DNA of 64,000 bases from Anoplolepis gracilipes (lineage: Eukaryota; Arthropoda; Insecta; Hymenoptera; Formicidae), in assembly GCF_047496725.1 (NCBI RefSeq), contig NW_027328674.1, positions 186,001-250,000 of the forward strand, read 5' to 3'. Under the pieces are notes generated by a model. The model saw only the letters and a program-made list of their open reading frames with translations. It did no database searches and was not told the origin of the DNA. Shown piece by piece: positions 43,801-57,106 of the stretch (position 1 is its first letter; each line of letters starts with the position of its first letter). A program made the position numbers and the translations under genes.

Positions 43801-44497
43801 TTATTAAATTAAATGTAACTCATTTAAATCTTAACTATTCTACATTTTGATTTGAATTATAATTATAATTAAATTTTTAAATTATTAATCTTTTAATATA
43901 ATTTTTCAACAACAATATATAAAAATTAAATTAAGTAATTCTATTCGTGGATTATCAAATTAATCAACAAGTTCCTCTAAATCATAAAATACCGCCAAAT
44001 TTTTTATTTTTAATGATTAACATTTAATATTTAATTATATTTTATTTTCATTTAAATAATAGGGTATCTAATCCTAATTTATTATATAAATTTTTTTAAT
44101 TTTATTATTAATTTAAATAAAATTATTTAACTTTTAATATCTATTCATATTTCACCATAAAAAAATAAATTAGTTAAATATATTTATTTATTTATATATT
44201 TTATATTTATATATAATTATTTAAATTTATTTTTATTTAAAGTATAAACCGCAATTGCTGGCACTTTATTTATTAATAATAAATTATAATTTTCTATTAT
44301 AAATTTTTATTTAATTAATTATTATAAATACTAATTTATATATTATTAAATTATTTAAATTTTATATAATTTTTTAAAATTTTATTTATACTTTAAATTA
44401 TAAAATAAATTAAAAAAAAAAATTAATTTTGTAATTATATTTATTAATTATTAAAAACAAATTATGAAAATAATTTAAATTTAAATTTAATATGAAT
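43801..44497 (-). rRNA. rrnS: 12S rRNA, 3' truncated, copy 2
   Basis: The same conserved blocks and the same truncated 3' end occur as at 14045-14741. The ends are approximate. Confidence 0.85.
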
Positions 44498-45338
44498 ATA
44501 AAATTTAATTTATAATATACATAAAAAAAAAATTAAATAATATTCCCCCCCCCCTTTTTTATATTATTATCATTATTATTAATTATTAATAATTATTTAA
44601 ATATATTAAAATATTTTATTAATAAATAATTTTTTTTTTCTATATTTTAGGTTTTTAATATTTTAAATTAAAAATAATGATTAATAAGTTTTAATTAATT
44701 AATATTAAATAATTAATGTTAATTAAATATTTTAAATATATATAATTAATTATATATTTATAAAAATAATTAAAATATTTTATTAACATTAAATAATAAT
44801 TATTAAATAATATTAATGTATATATAAATAAAAACTTAAATTTTTAATTTTTTTTACTTTCTATAAAATACTCTCCTTAAATTTATATAAATAAGATTTT
44901 TAATTATTATTAATTATTTTATTTATAGATAAGTTTTTTAATTTTAATTTTAATAATATATTTTTTTTTATAAATACATATAATTAAAATAGTCAATTAT
45001 TAAATTTAAATAAAATTACTCTCTCCCTCTGAATTTTATTTTAACTAATTATTCTTTTTTAATTCTATAATACCTAATTATTTTAAAAAAATCAATTTTT
45101 ATAATAATTTTATTTATAATATTTTATTATTTAATTTATTAATTAATCTTTATAACTACTTTAATTTTAATAAATTCTTTTATTATTTTTACTAATACAA
45201 ATTTAATTTAAATTATTTATTTAAATTTACTTATAACCTTTTTTTAAATTAAATTTACTTATCATATTTAATTTTAACTAATGATTAATAGTCAATTTTC
45301 AAAAATATTATACTAATTTATATTTATTTAATTAAAGT
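44498..45338. other. Mitochondrial control region, copy 2
   Basis: This is an A+T-rich block between rrnS and trnM, with a 10-A run where copy 1 has 11. Confidence 0.75.
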
Positions 45339-45401
45339 AAGAAAGCTAATTCTCTAAGCTTTTAGGTTCATACCCTAAATATAGAAATTTTATCTTTCTC
45401 T
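45339..45401 (+). tRNA. trnM: tRNA-Met (CAU), copy 2
   Basis: Second-unit copy; no difference noticed from 15584-15646. Confidence 0.9.
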
Positions 45402-45456
45402 TATTTAATTAATTATTTTTGCTATTTAAATTTTATTAATAACTAAAAATTTATTT

Positions 45457-45524
45457 AATGATATGCCTGATAAAAGGATTATTTTGATAGAATAAATCAT
45501 ACATAATTTATATATGTTTTCATT
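45457..45524 (+). tRNA. trnI: tRNA-Ile (GAU), copy 2
   Basis: Second-unit copy with the same core and anticodon. Confidence 0.9.
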
Positions 45525-45538
45525 TAAATTAATTTTTT

Positions 45539-45609
45539 TATATTTAATAGATTTAAACTATCTCAAAAAATTTCAAAAATTTTTATGCTTCATAATACAT
45601 TAAAATATA
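45539..45609 (-). tRNA. trnQ: tRNA-Gln (UUG), copy 2
   Basis: Second-unit copy on the minus strand with the same acceptor pairing. Confidence 0.88.
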
Positions 45610-45682
45610 ATATTAATATTCAATATTTATTCAAAGTTTAATACAACTAAAAAATTAATTTTATTTATATGCATCATAATTT

Positions 45683-46692
45683 ATTCATAAAATTTTTTTT
45701 ATTGTCTTATTTAATTTATTTTTCTTTTATTTCTTTATTTTTATACGATTTATTAATAATTTGATTTATTATGGAAATTAATAATTTTTTATTCATTTGT
45801 TTTTTATCAATTAAATTAAAAAATAAAAAAATTATTTTTTTATATTATCTCATTCAAGCTTTAGCTTCCTTAATAATAATGTTAACTTTAATTATTAATA
45901 ATTTTATATATATACAAATAAATTTTATTATAATCAATTTTTTTATCTCTATTATAATTAAATTAGGGATCCCCCCATTTCATTCATGAATCCCTTCTGT
46001 TGCTATTTTTTTAGATTGATATTCATTATTTATTTTTTTAACAATTCAAAAAATTATTCCTTTATACATAATTTCACTTATTAACTCTCCAATTTTTTTA
46101 CTATATTTTATAATTTTAACATCTGCATTTATCTCCGCCTTTAAAATAATTAATTCAATAAATTTTAAAATTTTATTAAGATTTTCTTCAATTAACCTAA
46201 TGTTTTTTTCAATTAACCGGATGAATATTAATTTTAATTTATTTTAAAACCCTAATCTGATTTTCATATTTAATATTCTATACACTTATCCCATTAATTA
46301 TTATTATAATTTTTATATATTTTAAAATTTCATTTAGATTTTCTTTAAGTAATAACTTTCCTTCAATTAATTTTAATTTAATTTGTTTGTTATTAATTTT
46401 TAATTTAGCCAGAATTCCCCCACTAACGTTTTTTATTTTTAAATGAACTATAGTCTATATTTTTTTATTAAATTCAAATTTTTACTTTATTTTTATTTTA
46501 ATGATTTTAAATTCTTTCATTTTAATTTATGTTTATATTAATTTAATAAATCTAATAATATATTTTTATTCAATTAAAATTAAGCTTTTTAATAAACCAA
46601 TATACATATATAAATTTTCTTACTCATATAGATTATTTATTTTTTTCATGATTTTAAGCTTAATCTTTTCATTAATTATAATTTCAATTTAG
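45683..46692 (+). pseudogene. ND2: ND2, frameshifted, copy 2
   Basis: The frame opens at ATT 45683 and breaks at the same TTATTTTAAAACC (about 46236-46248) as copy 1. The rest of the gene is open one base out of phase, to TAG at 46690. Confidence 0.88.
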
Positions 46693-46760
46693 TTTGTATA
46701 CAATTTTTTAAAATTAGATATATAATTTTCACCCCACTTAATCAATAAATTTTAAATATT

Positions 46761-46828
46761 AAGATTTTAAGTTAAATTTATAAACTTTAAACCTTCAAAG
46801 TTTACACAATAAAATTTTTAAAAATTTT
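46761..46828 (+). tRNA. trnW: tRNA-Trp (UCA), copy 2
   Basis: Second-unit copy with the same acceptor and anticodon loop. Confidence 0.85.
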
Positions 46829-46848
46829 TAAATTTTAAAAATTCTAAT

Positions 46849-46917
46849 ATTTTAATTTTTTATTAAAAATTTCTTTAAATTTGCAATTTAATATTCTTAT
46901 TAGTTAAACTATAAAAT
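46849..46917 (-). tRNA. trnC: tRNA-Cys (GCA), copy 2
   Basis: Second-unit copy on the minus strand; ends approximate. Confidence 0.78.
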
Positions 46918-46954
46918 ATATAAAAAATTTTTATTTTTATAACACATTTAATGT

Positions 46955-47020
46955 AATATCAGAAAATTAAAATTTTCTTAAATAAATTTACAATTTATTA
47001 CTTAAATCAGACATGATATC
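46955..47020 (-). tRNA. trnY: tRNA-Tyr (GUA), copy 2
   Basis: Second-unit copy on the minus strand, directly upstream of COX1. Confidence 0.82.
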
Positions 47021-47075
47021 TATTATTATCTCACTTAAACTTAGTAAATAATTTTATTATCAATAAAAATATACT

Positions 47076-48605
47076 ATGAATAAGTGACTTTATTCAACTA
47101 ATCACAAAGATATTGGCATTCTATATTTTTTATTTGCAATTTGGGCTGGGATAATCGGATCTTCTATAAGAATAATTATTCGTTTAAAATTAGGATCATC
47201 TAATGCACTAATTAATAATGATCAAATTTATAATTCAATAGTTACTAGACACGCATTTATTATAATTTTCTTTATAGTTATGCCATTTATAATTGGGGGA
47301 TTTGGAAATTTTCTTGTCCCTCTAATACTTGGTTCACCTGATATAGCCTACCCTCGAATAAATAATATAAGTTTTTGACTTCTACCCCCCTCACTCTCTC
47401 TACTTTTATTAAGTAATTTTATTAATGATGGAACTGGGACTGGATGAACAATTTATCCCCCTTTAGCCTCTAATACATTTCACAATGGTCCTTCAGTAGA
47501 TTTAACAATTTTTTCTCTTCATATTGCCGGAATATCTTCTATTCTAGGGGCTATTAATTTTATTTCTACAATCTTAAATATACATCATAAAAATCTCGCA
47601 ATTGATAAAATACCCCTTCTAGTTTGATCAATTCTCATTACAGCAATTCTCTTACTTTTATCCCTCCCAATTTTAGCCGGAGCAATCACAATACTTTTAA
47701 CAGACCGAAATTTAAATACTTCATTTTTTGATCCGTCAGGAGGGGGTGATCCTATTCTTTATCAACATTTATTTTGATTCTTTGGTCACCCCGAAGTTTA
47801 TATTCTTATTCTCCCAGGATTTGGGCTAATTTCCCATATTATCATAAATGAGAGAGGAAAAAAAGAAACCTTTGGTGCCTTAGGAATAATCTATGCTCTT
47901 ATAGCAATTGGATTTTTAGGCTTTATTGTTTGGGCTCATCATATATTTACTATTGGGCTAGATGTTGATACCCGAGCCTATTTCACTTCAGCAACAATAA
48001 TTATTGCAATTCCAACAGGAATTAAAATCTTCAGTTGAATTACAACACTTCATGGTACAAAAATTAATTATAATTCCTCTCTTTGATGGGCTATAGGATT
48101 TATTTTTTTATTCACAATGGGGGGATTAACTGGAATTATACTATCCAATTCCTCAATTGATATTATTCTTCATGATACATATTATGTTGTTGCCTACTTT
48201 CATTATGTTCTTTCTATAGGAGCTGTATTTGCCATTATTGCAAGATTTATTCATTGATTCCCTCTTATTACAGGATATTCTTTAAATAATTACTTTTTAA
48301 ATATTCAATTTATCTCAATATTTGTTGGTGTAAATTTAACATTCTTCCCACAACATTTTTTAGGGCTGAGAGGCATACCTCGACGATACTCAGATTATCC
48401 AGACACCTACCTCTCATGAAATATTATTTCTTCAATTGGTTCATTAATTTCTATCATCAGATTAATTTTTTTAATATATTTAATTTGAGAATCCCTATCA
48501 TCTAAACGTCTTGTCTTAAATATATTCTATCTTAATCCTTCATTAGAATGACTAAGAAAATTACCACCTGTTAATCACAGATATAATGAAATTCCTTCAA
48601 TTTAA
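47076..48605 (+). CDS. COX1: COX1, copy 2 (intact in mitochondrial code)
   Basis: 509 codons from ATG 47076 to TAA 48603, with the same heme-copper motifs as copy 1. I noticed no coding difference between the two COX1 copies, so the duplication is recent or one copy is artefactual. Confidence 0.95.
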
Positions 48606-48629
48606 TTAAAAATTATCAACTTTAAAAAA

Positions 48630-48696
48630 TTTTAATATGGCAGATTAGTGCAATAGATTTAAACTCTATATATAAAGATAAATTCTTTTATTAAAA
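48630..48696 (+). tRNA. trnL2: tRNA-Leu2 (UAA), copy 2
   Basis: Second-unit copy with the same core and acceptor. Confidence 0.92.
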
Positions 48697-49374
48697 ATAA
48701 ATACTTGAATAATTTCCCTTCAAAATTCTAATTCACCTACATATGATATAATAATTTTTTTTCATGATTTTACTATAATAATTTTAATTTTCATTACTTT
48801 ATTAATTCTTTTTATTATAATTTCAATAATTAATAATAAATTTACTGACCGATTTATACTTCAAGGCCACACTATTGAATTAATTTGAACTATTTTTCCA
48901 ATATTTATTTTAATTTTTATTGCCATCCCATCAATTAAAATTTTATATTTAACTGATGAGATATTTAATAATAAAATTACCCTGAAATCTATGGGACATC
49001 AATGATATTGAAGGTATGAACTTTCAGATTTTTTAAATATTGAATTTGATTTATTTATAATTCCTACTAATGAATTAAACCCCAATGAATTTCGTCTATT
49101 AGACGTAAATAATCGTTGTATTCTTCCATATAATTATCCCATTCGTGTTTTAACTACATCTATAGATGTAATTCACGCTTGAACAGTCCCATCTTTAGGA
49201 ATTAAAATAGATTCTACACCCGGACGACTAAATCAATCAATGTTAATTATAAACCGACCAGGTCTTTTTTTTGGCCAATGTTCTGAAATTTGTGGTATAA
49301 ATCATACATTTATACTCATTGTTATTGAATCAACAAACTTTCCTAACTTCAAAGACTGACTTCTTACCTTTTAA
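48697..49374 (+). CDS. COX2: COX2, copy 2 (intact in mitochondrial code)
   Basis: 225 codons from ATA 48697, with CuA ligands present as in copy 1. Confidence 0.94.
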
Positions 49375-49431
49375 CTAATTTTTTTTATTTTAATTGAATA
49401 ATTAATAAATATAAAATATAATTTTTACATT

Positions 49432-49503
49432 CATTAAATGACTGAAAGTAAGTTTTGACTTTTTAAGTCAAATTATAATAGATCTAACACCCTATTTTTA
49501 ATG
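49432..49503 (+). tRNA. trnK: tRNA-Lys (UUU), copy 2
   Basis: Second-unit copy with the TTTTTAA anticodon loop. Confidence 0.85.
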
Positions 49504-49504
49504 T

Positions 49505-49579
49505 AAAGAATTAGTTTAATATTAAAAAACATTAAATTGTCAATTTAAAAATATTTTCACCCCCACAAAAATATTCTTT
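49505..49579 (+). tRNA. trnD: tRNA-Asp (GUC), copy 2
   Basis: Second-unit copy with the same acceptor pairing. Confidence 0.85.
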
Positions 49580-49580
49580 T

Positions 49581-49745
49581 ATACCACACATAATACCGAT
49601 AATATGAGCAATAATGTTAATTTTATCTATATTTTCACTTTTTATGATTTTAAGCATTATTTATTTTTATCCTATCAACTTAAAAATTAATTATTATAAT
49701 AATATAATTTTAACAAATCCTAAAAAATGAATTTGAAAATGATAA
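49581..49745 (+). CDS. ATP8: ATP8, copy 2 (intact in mitochondrial code)
   Basis: 54 codons, overlapping the ATP6 start by 7 bases as in copy 1. Confidence 0.9.
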
Positions 49746-50408
49746 TAAATTTATTTTCTATTTTTGACCCCTCAACTAGAATTAATTTTTCTCTAAATTG
49801 ATTAAGAACTTTAATTATTTTTCTTATTTTTTCATATCAATATTGACTTATCCCCTCTCGTTTACATATATTTTTTAATTTTTTATTAAATTTTCTAATA
49901 AAAGAATTTAAAATTTTAATTAATTATTCCTATTCTAATTTAATTATTTTTATTAGTTTATTTTTATTTATTATTGTAAATAATTTCATAGGCTTATTCC
50001 CCTATATCTTTACATCTTCTAGTCACTTAAGTTTTTGTCTTTCTTTATCTTTATCCCTGTGAATTTCTATAATGTTATTTAGAATTTTAAATTACACTAA
50101 TGATTTCTTTTCTCATCTTACCCCTCAAGGAACTCCCTTCATTCTAATACCATTTATAGTCATTATTGAATCAATCAGTCTGATTATCCGGCCTCTCACG
50201 TTGGCAATTCGTCTGACAGCAAATATAATTGCAGGACATTTACTTTTATCATTATTAGGATCTTTCTGGGCAAATTATTAATAATTTCTTAATTTTTTTA
50301 ATTATAATCTCCTCTCAACTTTTATTATTTATTCTTGAATTATCTGTATCAATTATTCAGGCCTATGTGTTTTCCATTCTTTCTACATTATATAGAAGAG
50401 AAATTTAA
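49739..50408 (+). pseudogene. ATP6: ATP6, frameshifted, copy 2
   Basis: Here the codon after LLSLLGSF is TGG, not TAG, so the frame runs four codons further to TAA at about 50279. The conserved C-terminal third is still out of phase by one base. The frameshift is therefore shared between units and the stop codon is private to copy 1. Confidence 0.88.
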
Positions 50409-50475
50409 TTAATTTTTACTATTTCAAATAAATAAATAATAAATAATTATAATCAAATTTTATAGTATTATCATT

Positions 50476-51264
50476 ATGACAAAATTACATCAAAATCATT
50501 CATTTCATTTAGTATCAATTAGACCTTGGCCTATTATTATTTCTTTCAGATTATTTAATAACTTAATTTCAATAATTATATGATTTCATAAATTAAATTA
50601 TCTAATTATAATTTCTATTCCTTGCACATTATTATGCATATATCAATGATGACGAGATGTAACACGAGAATCAACATTTCAAGGATCTCATACAATTAAT
50701 GTATATATTGGCCTTCGCTTAGGGATAATTTTATTTATTATTTCAGAAATTTTCTTTTTTATTTCCTTTTTCTGAGCTTATTTTCATTCTGCTTTAGCCC
50801 CTTCCATAGAAATTGGTCAATTATGACCCCCCTTAGGCATTAAACCATTCAATCCATTTGATATCCCTCTAATAAATACTATTATTCTTTTATCCTCTGG
50901 GATAACAGTAACTTGAACGCATCATTCTATCTTAAATAAAAACTTTAATGAAAGATATCAAAGCCTCTTATTAACAATTATACTTGGGATTTATTTTACC
51001 TCCCTTCAAATAATTGAATATTTCGAGTCACCTTTTTCAATTGCTGACTCTATTTATGGGTCAACCTTTTTTCTAGCTACAGGCTTTCACGGAATTCATG
51101 TAATTATTGGGACGCTATTTCTTTCAATTTGTTTGCTTCGCATAAATTTTCTTCATTTCAGAAAATCTCACCATTTTGGTTTTGAGGCAGCAGCCTGATA
51201 CTGACATTTTGTAGATGTTGTTTGATTATTTTTATATATTTCTATTTATTGATGAAGATACTAA
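50476..51264 (+). CDS. COX3: COX3, copy 2 (intact in mitochondrial code)
   Basis: 262 codons from ATG 50476 to TAA 51262, with the same motifs as copy 1. Confidence 0.94.
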
Positions 51265-51301
51265 AATATTACTTAATTTAAATTAATTTATTATTTTATA
51301 A

Positions 51302-51369
51302 ATTTATATAGTATATTCATATTACATTTAATTTCCAATTAAAAAAATTAAAAAAATTTTAATATAAAT
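51302..51369 (+). tRNA. trnG: tRNA-Gly (UCC), copy 2
   Basis: Second-unit copy. Confidence 0.87.
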
Positions 51370-51721
51370 AATTTTAACTTTTATTTATATAATTACATTT
51401 TTTATTATTCTATCAACTCTAATTTTATTAATTAATTTACTTATCTCATCTAAATCATTAGCAAATCGAGAAAAAATCTCACCATTTGAATGTGGATTTG
51501 ATCCTCTATCTAATTCTCGTCTCCCATTTAGAATTCAATTTTTTTTAATTAGTTTAATCTTTTTAATTTTTGACATTGAAATTACTCTCTTAATCCCATT
51601 AATTTACATATATTTTATAAATAAAATTATTATTTTTTCCTCATTATTGTTCATTTTCATTCTAATTTCTGGCCTAATCATTGAATATTTAGAAAAATCA
51701 ATTGACTGAAAAACTAATTAA
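51368..51721 (+). CDS. ND3: ND3, copy 2 (intact in mitochondrial code)
   Basis: 117 codons, with the conserved cysteine loop present, overlapping trnG by 2 bases. Confidence 0.93.
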
Positions 51722-51778
51722 AATTTATAATTTTTTTACATTTATAAATTTATTTTTTATTCTTGATAAATTTTATTC

Positions 51779-51848
51779 AGGATTTTAGTTAAACATAAAT
51801 AACATTTAAATTGCAATTAAAAATTAAATATCTTAATATTTAAATCTT
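51779..51848 (+). tRNA. trnA: tRNA-Ala (UGC), copy 2
   Basis: Second-unit copy. Confidence 0.85.
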
Positions 51849-51852
51849 AATT

Positions 51853-51923
51853 TTCTTTTAAAGTAAATATTTACATTTAATTTCGACCTAAAAATTTGAT
51901 TAATTTCAATTAATCTAAAAGAA
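51853..51923 (+). tRNA. trnR: tRNA-Arg (UCG), copy 2
   Basis: Second-unit copy. Confidence 0.82.
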
Positions 51924-51948
51924 CCACATCGAATAAAATTTATTTTTT

Positions 51949-52008
51949 GAAATAATAATATTTTTGAGCTTCTAACTCAACATTCAATGAAAGGTTTCAT
52001 TTTATTTC
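51949..52008 (+). tRNA. trnS1: tRNA-Ser1 (UCU), copy 2
   Basis: Second-unit copy; again before trnN. Confidence 0.75.
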
Positions 52009-52039
52009 ATAAATTTAATAAATATCTAATTAAAAATTA

Positions 52040-52110
52040 TTAACTAAAACCAAAAAAGAGGTAAATTATTGTTAATAATTATATTGAATCTATAAAAAAA
52101 TTCTAGTTAA
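52040..52110 (+). tRNA. trnN: tRNA-Asn (GUU), copy 2
   Basis: Second-unit copy; again after trnS1. Confidence 0.85.
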
Positions 52111-52126
52111 TTTTTCTTTTTTATTC

Positions 52127-52199
52127 ATTTATATAGTTTAATTAATAAAAACCTTATATTTTCATTATAAAAATAATAAATTTTTCTTTATTTATAAAT
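52127..52199 (+). tRNA. trnE: tRNA-Glu (UUC), copy 2
   Basis: Second-unit copy. Confidence 0.86.
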
Positions 52200-52203
52200 A
52201 AAT

Positions 52204-52275
52204 TATTTAAAAATAAAATCTTATTATCTTAATATCTTCAATATTATGCTTTACGAAATTTAAGCTATTTAAATA
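52204..52275 (-). tRNA. trnF: tRNA-Phe (GAA), copy 2
   Basis: Second-unit copy on the minus strand. Confidence 0.88.
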
Positions 52276-52295
52276 TAAATTACTTTAAAAATTAA

Positions 52296-53940
52296 TTAAC
52301 TAATAAAAAAAATAATTAATAAAATTAATACTGAAATTAAAAATAAATATATAAATTTTAAATAATTTTATCTTAATTACTAATCTATTTATTATCCTAT
52401 AAATAATTTTCTTTCCCATAAATTCAATCCATATCTTATCTATCCTATAGGTGTTTAATCTACAAATTATAATAGGACTATAAATTCATATATATATATA
52501 ATTTATAAATCATATAGATCTAAAAAAATAACTAAATATTAATATATTAATTAAATTTTTTATAGACATAATCAACCTTAATAATACTCCCACAAATAAT
52601 AATAACATTGTAGTTATTTTTACATTTACATTCATATATAAAAAGTAATTATCAAAAAAAAATATTCACATTAATATAGATCCTCTAATTAACCTTAAGA
52701 TTAATAAAACAAACATCGATAAATTCATTAATTTATCTTCTTTATAATAATAAAATCTTGAATTTTTAAATGAGCCAAAATAAATATAATAAATCAATCG
52801 TAAAGAATATGACACAGTAAGAGAAATTGATAAAGTAATTATTATTAATAAAAAAATATTAATATTATTTAAATAGATAATTTCTATAATTAAATCTTTA
52901 GAATAAAATCCGGCTAAAAAAGGAATTCCTATTAATGCTAATCTAGAAATATAAAATCTTATTATAGTAAATGGAATAAACTCATTTAAATTACCACATA
53001 ATCGAATATCCTGATTATTATTCATTAAATGAATTATAACTCCTGCACACATAAATAATAATGACTTAAAAATTGCATGAGTCAATAGATGAAAAAAGGC
53101 TAAAAAATTAAATCTTAAACTTAAAATTATTATCATTAACCCTAATTGACTTAAAGTAGATAAAGCAATAATTTTTTTTAAATCATTTTCAAAATTTGCC
53201 ATCAACCCAGCTATAAATATAGTAAAAATTGAAATATATAATATAATTTTCTCAATGCCCCTATTCATTAAATATTTATTAAAACGAATTATTAGATAAA
53301 CCCCTGCAGTAACCAAAGTTGATGAATGAACCAAGGCTGATACTGGGGTCGGGGCGGCCATAGCTATTGGTAATGAAACAGAAAAAGGAATCTGAGCACT
53401 TTTTGTAGCTGCTGCTAAAACAATTATTCTTAAAATTAACTTATAATTTTCCATAAAACTTAAATTCCAACTTCAAAATGTAAATATTAATCCAATTCTT
53501 ATTAATAACCCAATATCTCCCACTCGATTGCATAAGACTGTCACTATCCCAGAATTATATGATAAATAATTCTGATAATAAATCACTAAACAATAAGAAG
53601 TTAATTCTAACCCATCTCACCCAAATAAAATTCTAATTAAATTAGGGCTAATAATCATTAAAATTATTGATAAAACAAATATAATTACTAACTTAATAAA
53701 CCGATCAATAAATATGTCATCGTCTATATAAATTATTCTATGTAATATAATTATTGAAGAAATTAATATAACTACCCCAATGAACAATGAGACTCAATCA
53801 AATAAAATATAAAATTCTACATTAATTGAATTAAAATTAAAAAATAATCATTCCATTATATATCTTAAATTTATTAAATTTAAATATAATCTTATAAAAA
53901 AAAATAACATAAAAATAATTATTATAAAAAATGAATAAAT
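52296..53940 (-). pseudogene. ND5: ND5, copy 2, frameshift near the C-terminus
   Basis: The frame is open from ATT at 53940 through all core motifs. One extra base near 52337 (GAAATTAAAAA versus GAAATAAAAA in copy 1) then shifts roughly the last 14 codons to another short tail. A codon in the N-terminal third reads GAC where copy 1 has GGC. The break is specific to this unit. Confidence 0.85.
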
Positions 53941-53948
53941 TTATAATA

Positions 53949-54015
53949 ATCTAAGATAAATTTTTTTTATATCACTAATTTCACAAATTAATATTTTATT
54001 TTAAACTACTTAAAT
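53949..54015 (-). tRNA. trnH: tRNA-His (GUG), copy 2
   Basis: Second-unit copy on the minus strand. Confidence 0.84.
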
Positions 54016-54101
54016 AATGACATTATAATAAAATAAATAAATAATAAACATTACTTATTTATTAATAATTAATATTATCTATATTGACTAATATAACAAA
54101 A

Positions 54102-55475
54102 CTAAATTCTATTTAAAAAAATTAATGTATTAAACTTAAATTTAAAATTATTAAAATTAAAGGAATTAAATGAATCAAAATAATCATATAATCTTTTATA
54201 TAAATAAATTGTTGAAAATTTTTCTTCAAAATAATTAAATCCATGCTGAATATATGAATATAAATATAATGAATAAGCACTCCTAAAAAAACAAATCATT
54301 ATTATATAAATAATAACAGATATCTCTCATCTAATTAAAACTCTAATTATAAAAATCTCTCTAAAAAAATTTAAAGAAAAAGGAAAAGAAAAGTTAGCAG
54401 CACATAATAAAAATCATCAAATTCTTAAAGACGGAAAAATATTTAATATTCCTTTATTAAAAAAAATCAACCGACTCCCTGATCGCTCATAATATAAATT
54501 CACTATAAAAAATAAACCTGATGAACATAGGCCATGAGAAATTATTAAAATATAAGCACTAATAAATCCTAATTTTATTATTGTTAATATTGAACATATT
54601 ATTACATTTATATGTACAACAGAAGAATAAACCACCAAACTTTTTATATCAATTTCAACTAAACATAAAATACCAATAAACAACCTTCCTACAATCCCAA
54701 CTCTAAAAATTACATACCTATACTTATTCCTTTGAAAAATAAATATTATAATAAAACGTAATAAACCATACCCCCCTAATTTCAATAAAACAGCAGCTAA
54801 AATTATTGACCCATAAACAGGCGCTTCAACATGGGCCTTAGGCAACCAAACATGAAAAATAAAAATTGGTAGCTTAATAAAAAATGCTATAAAATAAACT
54901 AAATAATCTCAAAATCCTATATTAATTATTATATTTTTTATCAATAAATTAAAATCAAATGTTATATTATGCTTATAAATTTCAAATAAATAAATTAATA
55001 AAGGCAAAGAAATAAATATTGTATATATTAATAAATAATAAGATGCAGAGGTTCGTTCAAAATTTAACCCTCAATAAATAATGACAATAAACATAGGAAT
55101 TAATCTTAACTCACAAACATTAAATAAAATAATATTAAATTTATAGAAGAAAAATAAATAATTAAAATTAATAATATAATTTCAAATATTAACAATTTTT
55201 TCTCATAATTTATTTTAATTAGCCTACCACTCCTCTCCTCCAACTGAATAACTATTTTTATTAAAGCTAAAATTCAAAACCTTAAAGCTAATAAAAAAAA
55301 TGAATAAAAATCAAACCCTATAAATATTCTCACCCTAATTCAAATATCATCTTTAAATATAAATTTAAATAAAAATAAAAATCTAAAAATAAAACATGAA
55401 TTATAAAAAAATATAATTTTTTTATTTTTTATTAATAAAATTATAAATATAAAAAAAAAATAAAAATTTTATCAT
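54102..55475 (-). pseudogene. ND4: ND4, frame broken, copy 2
   Basis: The same two breaks occur as in copy 1: the 10-T run near the start and GTGAGTTAAG near 55111. The conserved core and C-terminus are otherwise open. Confidence 0.86.
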
Positions 55476-55507
55476 ATTAATTCAAAAAAAATAAATAATA
55501 GAATAAT
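55469..55507 (-). pseudogene. ND4L: ND4L, last codons only, copy 2
   Basis: The same scrap of about 12 codons overlaps the ND4 start in ATGATAA and ends at the element D junction. Confidence 0.45.
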
Positions 55508-55513
55508 TTAATT

Positions 55514-57106
55514 ATACCATAGTGGTCCGGCCGCGTACACGGTCGTGCGGGCCGTGCCGTTTGACCAGACCGGGGCGACATCCCTTTTAGCCCTAAACTC
55601 GCCCGGACCAGACACCTCTTTGGCATCCCCCGGGTGACACCCCTGGCTCACACTCTTGCCTCCGGTGTCCACCCTCGAAGGGTAGCCATTCGCGTGCGTC
55701 TTTCGGTTATTATAGTGGCCAAGACAAATCACCACTAGGCGGACTCCTGTATTGGCGGTCCGGCCGCGCTTCATGGGTCCCCACCTTGACGAGAAGCTTC
55801 CGCAGGGCCCTGGTTTCGCAGAACCCCTTCTGGGTTCCACTACTAACAGGTTCCCGCTTCCAGTTCCCGATCCAGCAGAGCCCTTCCCCTTGGACGAGTT
55901 CCCAGGGAAGGAGTCGAGACACGTACTAGCCCCAACGGCACTTGGCTCGGAGGGGTCTTCGGTGCAACGACGCCCCAATCAACGCGAACCGGTTTCCCCC
56001 GGTCAGGCACCAGCCATTTCACAGGATGTTATCGCATTGTCGATCAACATCCTGCCCCGAACGTCTCCGTGTTTTGTACAGGGGGTAAGCGCACCCCAGC
56101 TCGAACCGTGTGTAGCATCGGGACGGTAGTGTCCTTCAACCCACATCGGGCTTCCTGACCCGTGTCCCCGCCTCCGCGTTTTTATACGAGGGGGAAGGCG
56201 GACCCCTGTGCGTACCGTGTATAGCATCGGGACTGCGGTCCTTCAACCTACATCGGGCGTCCTGTCAACCGATCCGTCTTTCGAGTTTCCTATACAGAGG
56301 AAAGAGGACCCCTGTTGCGGTGTTTGGTGACTTTGGGACTCGGATCCAGCCGAAAATCCCTCCATCACCCACCACCAAGACCCGAATCAGAGATGAGCGA
56401 CCCCCTGACACCTCGCCCTGCTGTCAAGCCAACAGGTCGAGGTCCTACCCGAACCCTGCATCGTAGGGTGGCGACTACCCTACAACGACCAAAGCGATGC
56501 CGGCCAAACCCGCCGTCCCCGAAGAGCCGGAGGATCCCCCGACACCGAGATGGCCCGGAAGCGCGACCGTCCCAGGAGGCTCGTCGGCACCCGTAGATCC
56601 GCCTCCCTCCAAGAAGCCGCGCCCCGACCGCTCGCTTCCCGTCTTGTTGGGATTTGCGACGCGTAAGCCTCACTTCAGGATCGGCACCCGGGGAGCCCGA
56701 TCAGCATCGGTTGCCTCTCCATCCGATCGGCTCTTCTGAAAAGGACTCCTCCGGAAGGGAGGACACTCTTCAGGCGGGCACGCTAAGGCCCTCGCGTAGT
56801 GTCTTTGTTACTCCTCAACCCCCGCCCAGCCACGCTCCGGCTTAAGGGCTTTCGCCCCCGGCGTACTATGTGGCGTTCACCATCATTTCCGCCGCGACCG
56901 TCGCGTCTGTAGCAGGAACCGATTCGTACGCGTCCGACACCCAGGTATGCATGCCGGTGCTATGCATCCTGCCCGAGCCCGGGTCCAAGAGGAAATCCGG
57001 CTAAAGATGCGCTTTTAGCTATCTCTCCACTCCGGTTTCCCGGGCTTCAGGACAGAGCCTCCCCACCATGTCAAGGTGACGCATCATCGGGAAGGAGTAG
57101 GGAGGT
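55514..57106 (-). mobile_element. Element D leader fragment, copy 2
   Basis: This is the second copy of the GC-rich leader between mitochondrial DNA and telomere repeats. One substitution was noticed near the junction (TACACGG versus TATACGG in copy 1). Confidence 0.55.
56105..56316. repeat. Two 109-bp direct repeats in element D, copy 2
   Basis: The same pair of leader repeats occurs as at 26349-26560. Confidence 0.75.

Larger units (their letters stand above)
43797..55513 (+). other. Mitochondrial DNA insertion (NUMT), copy 2
   Basis: This is the second copy of the 11.7 kb mitochondrial block with identical end points. Differences noticed from copy 1: one A fewer in the control-region A run, TGG instead of TAG in ATP6, an extra base near the 3' end of ND5, and GAC instead of GGC in ND5. 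All other gene lesions are shared. Confidence 0.85.
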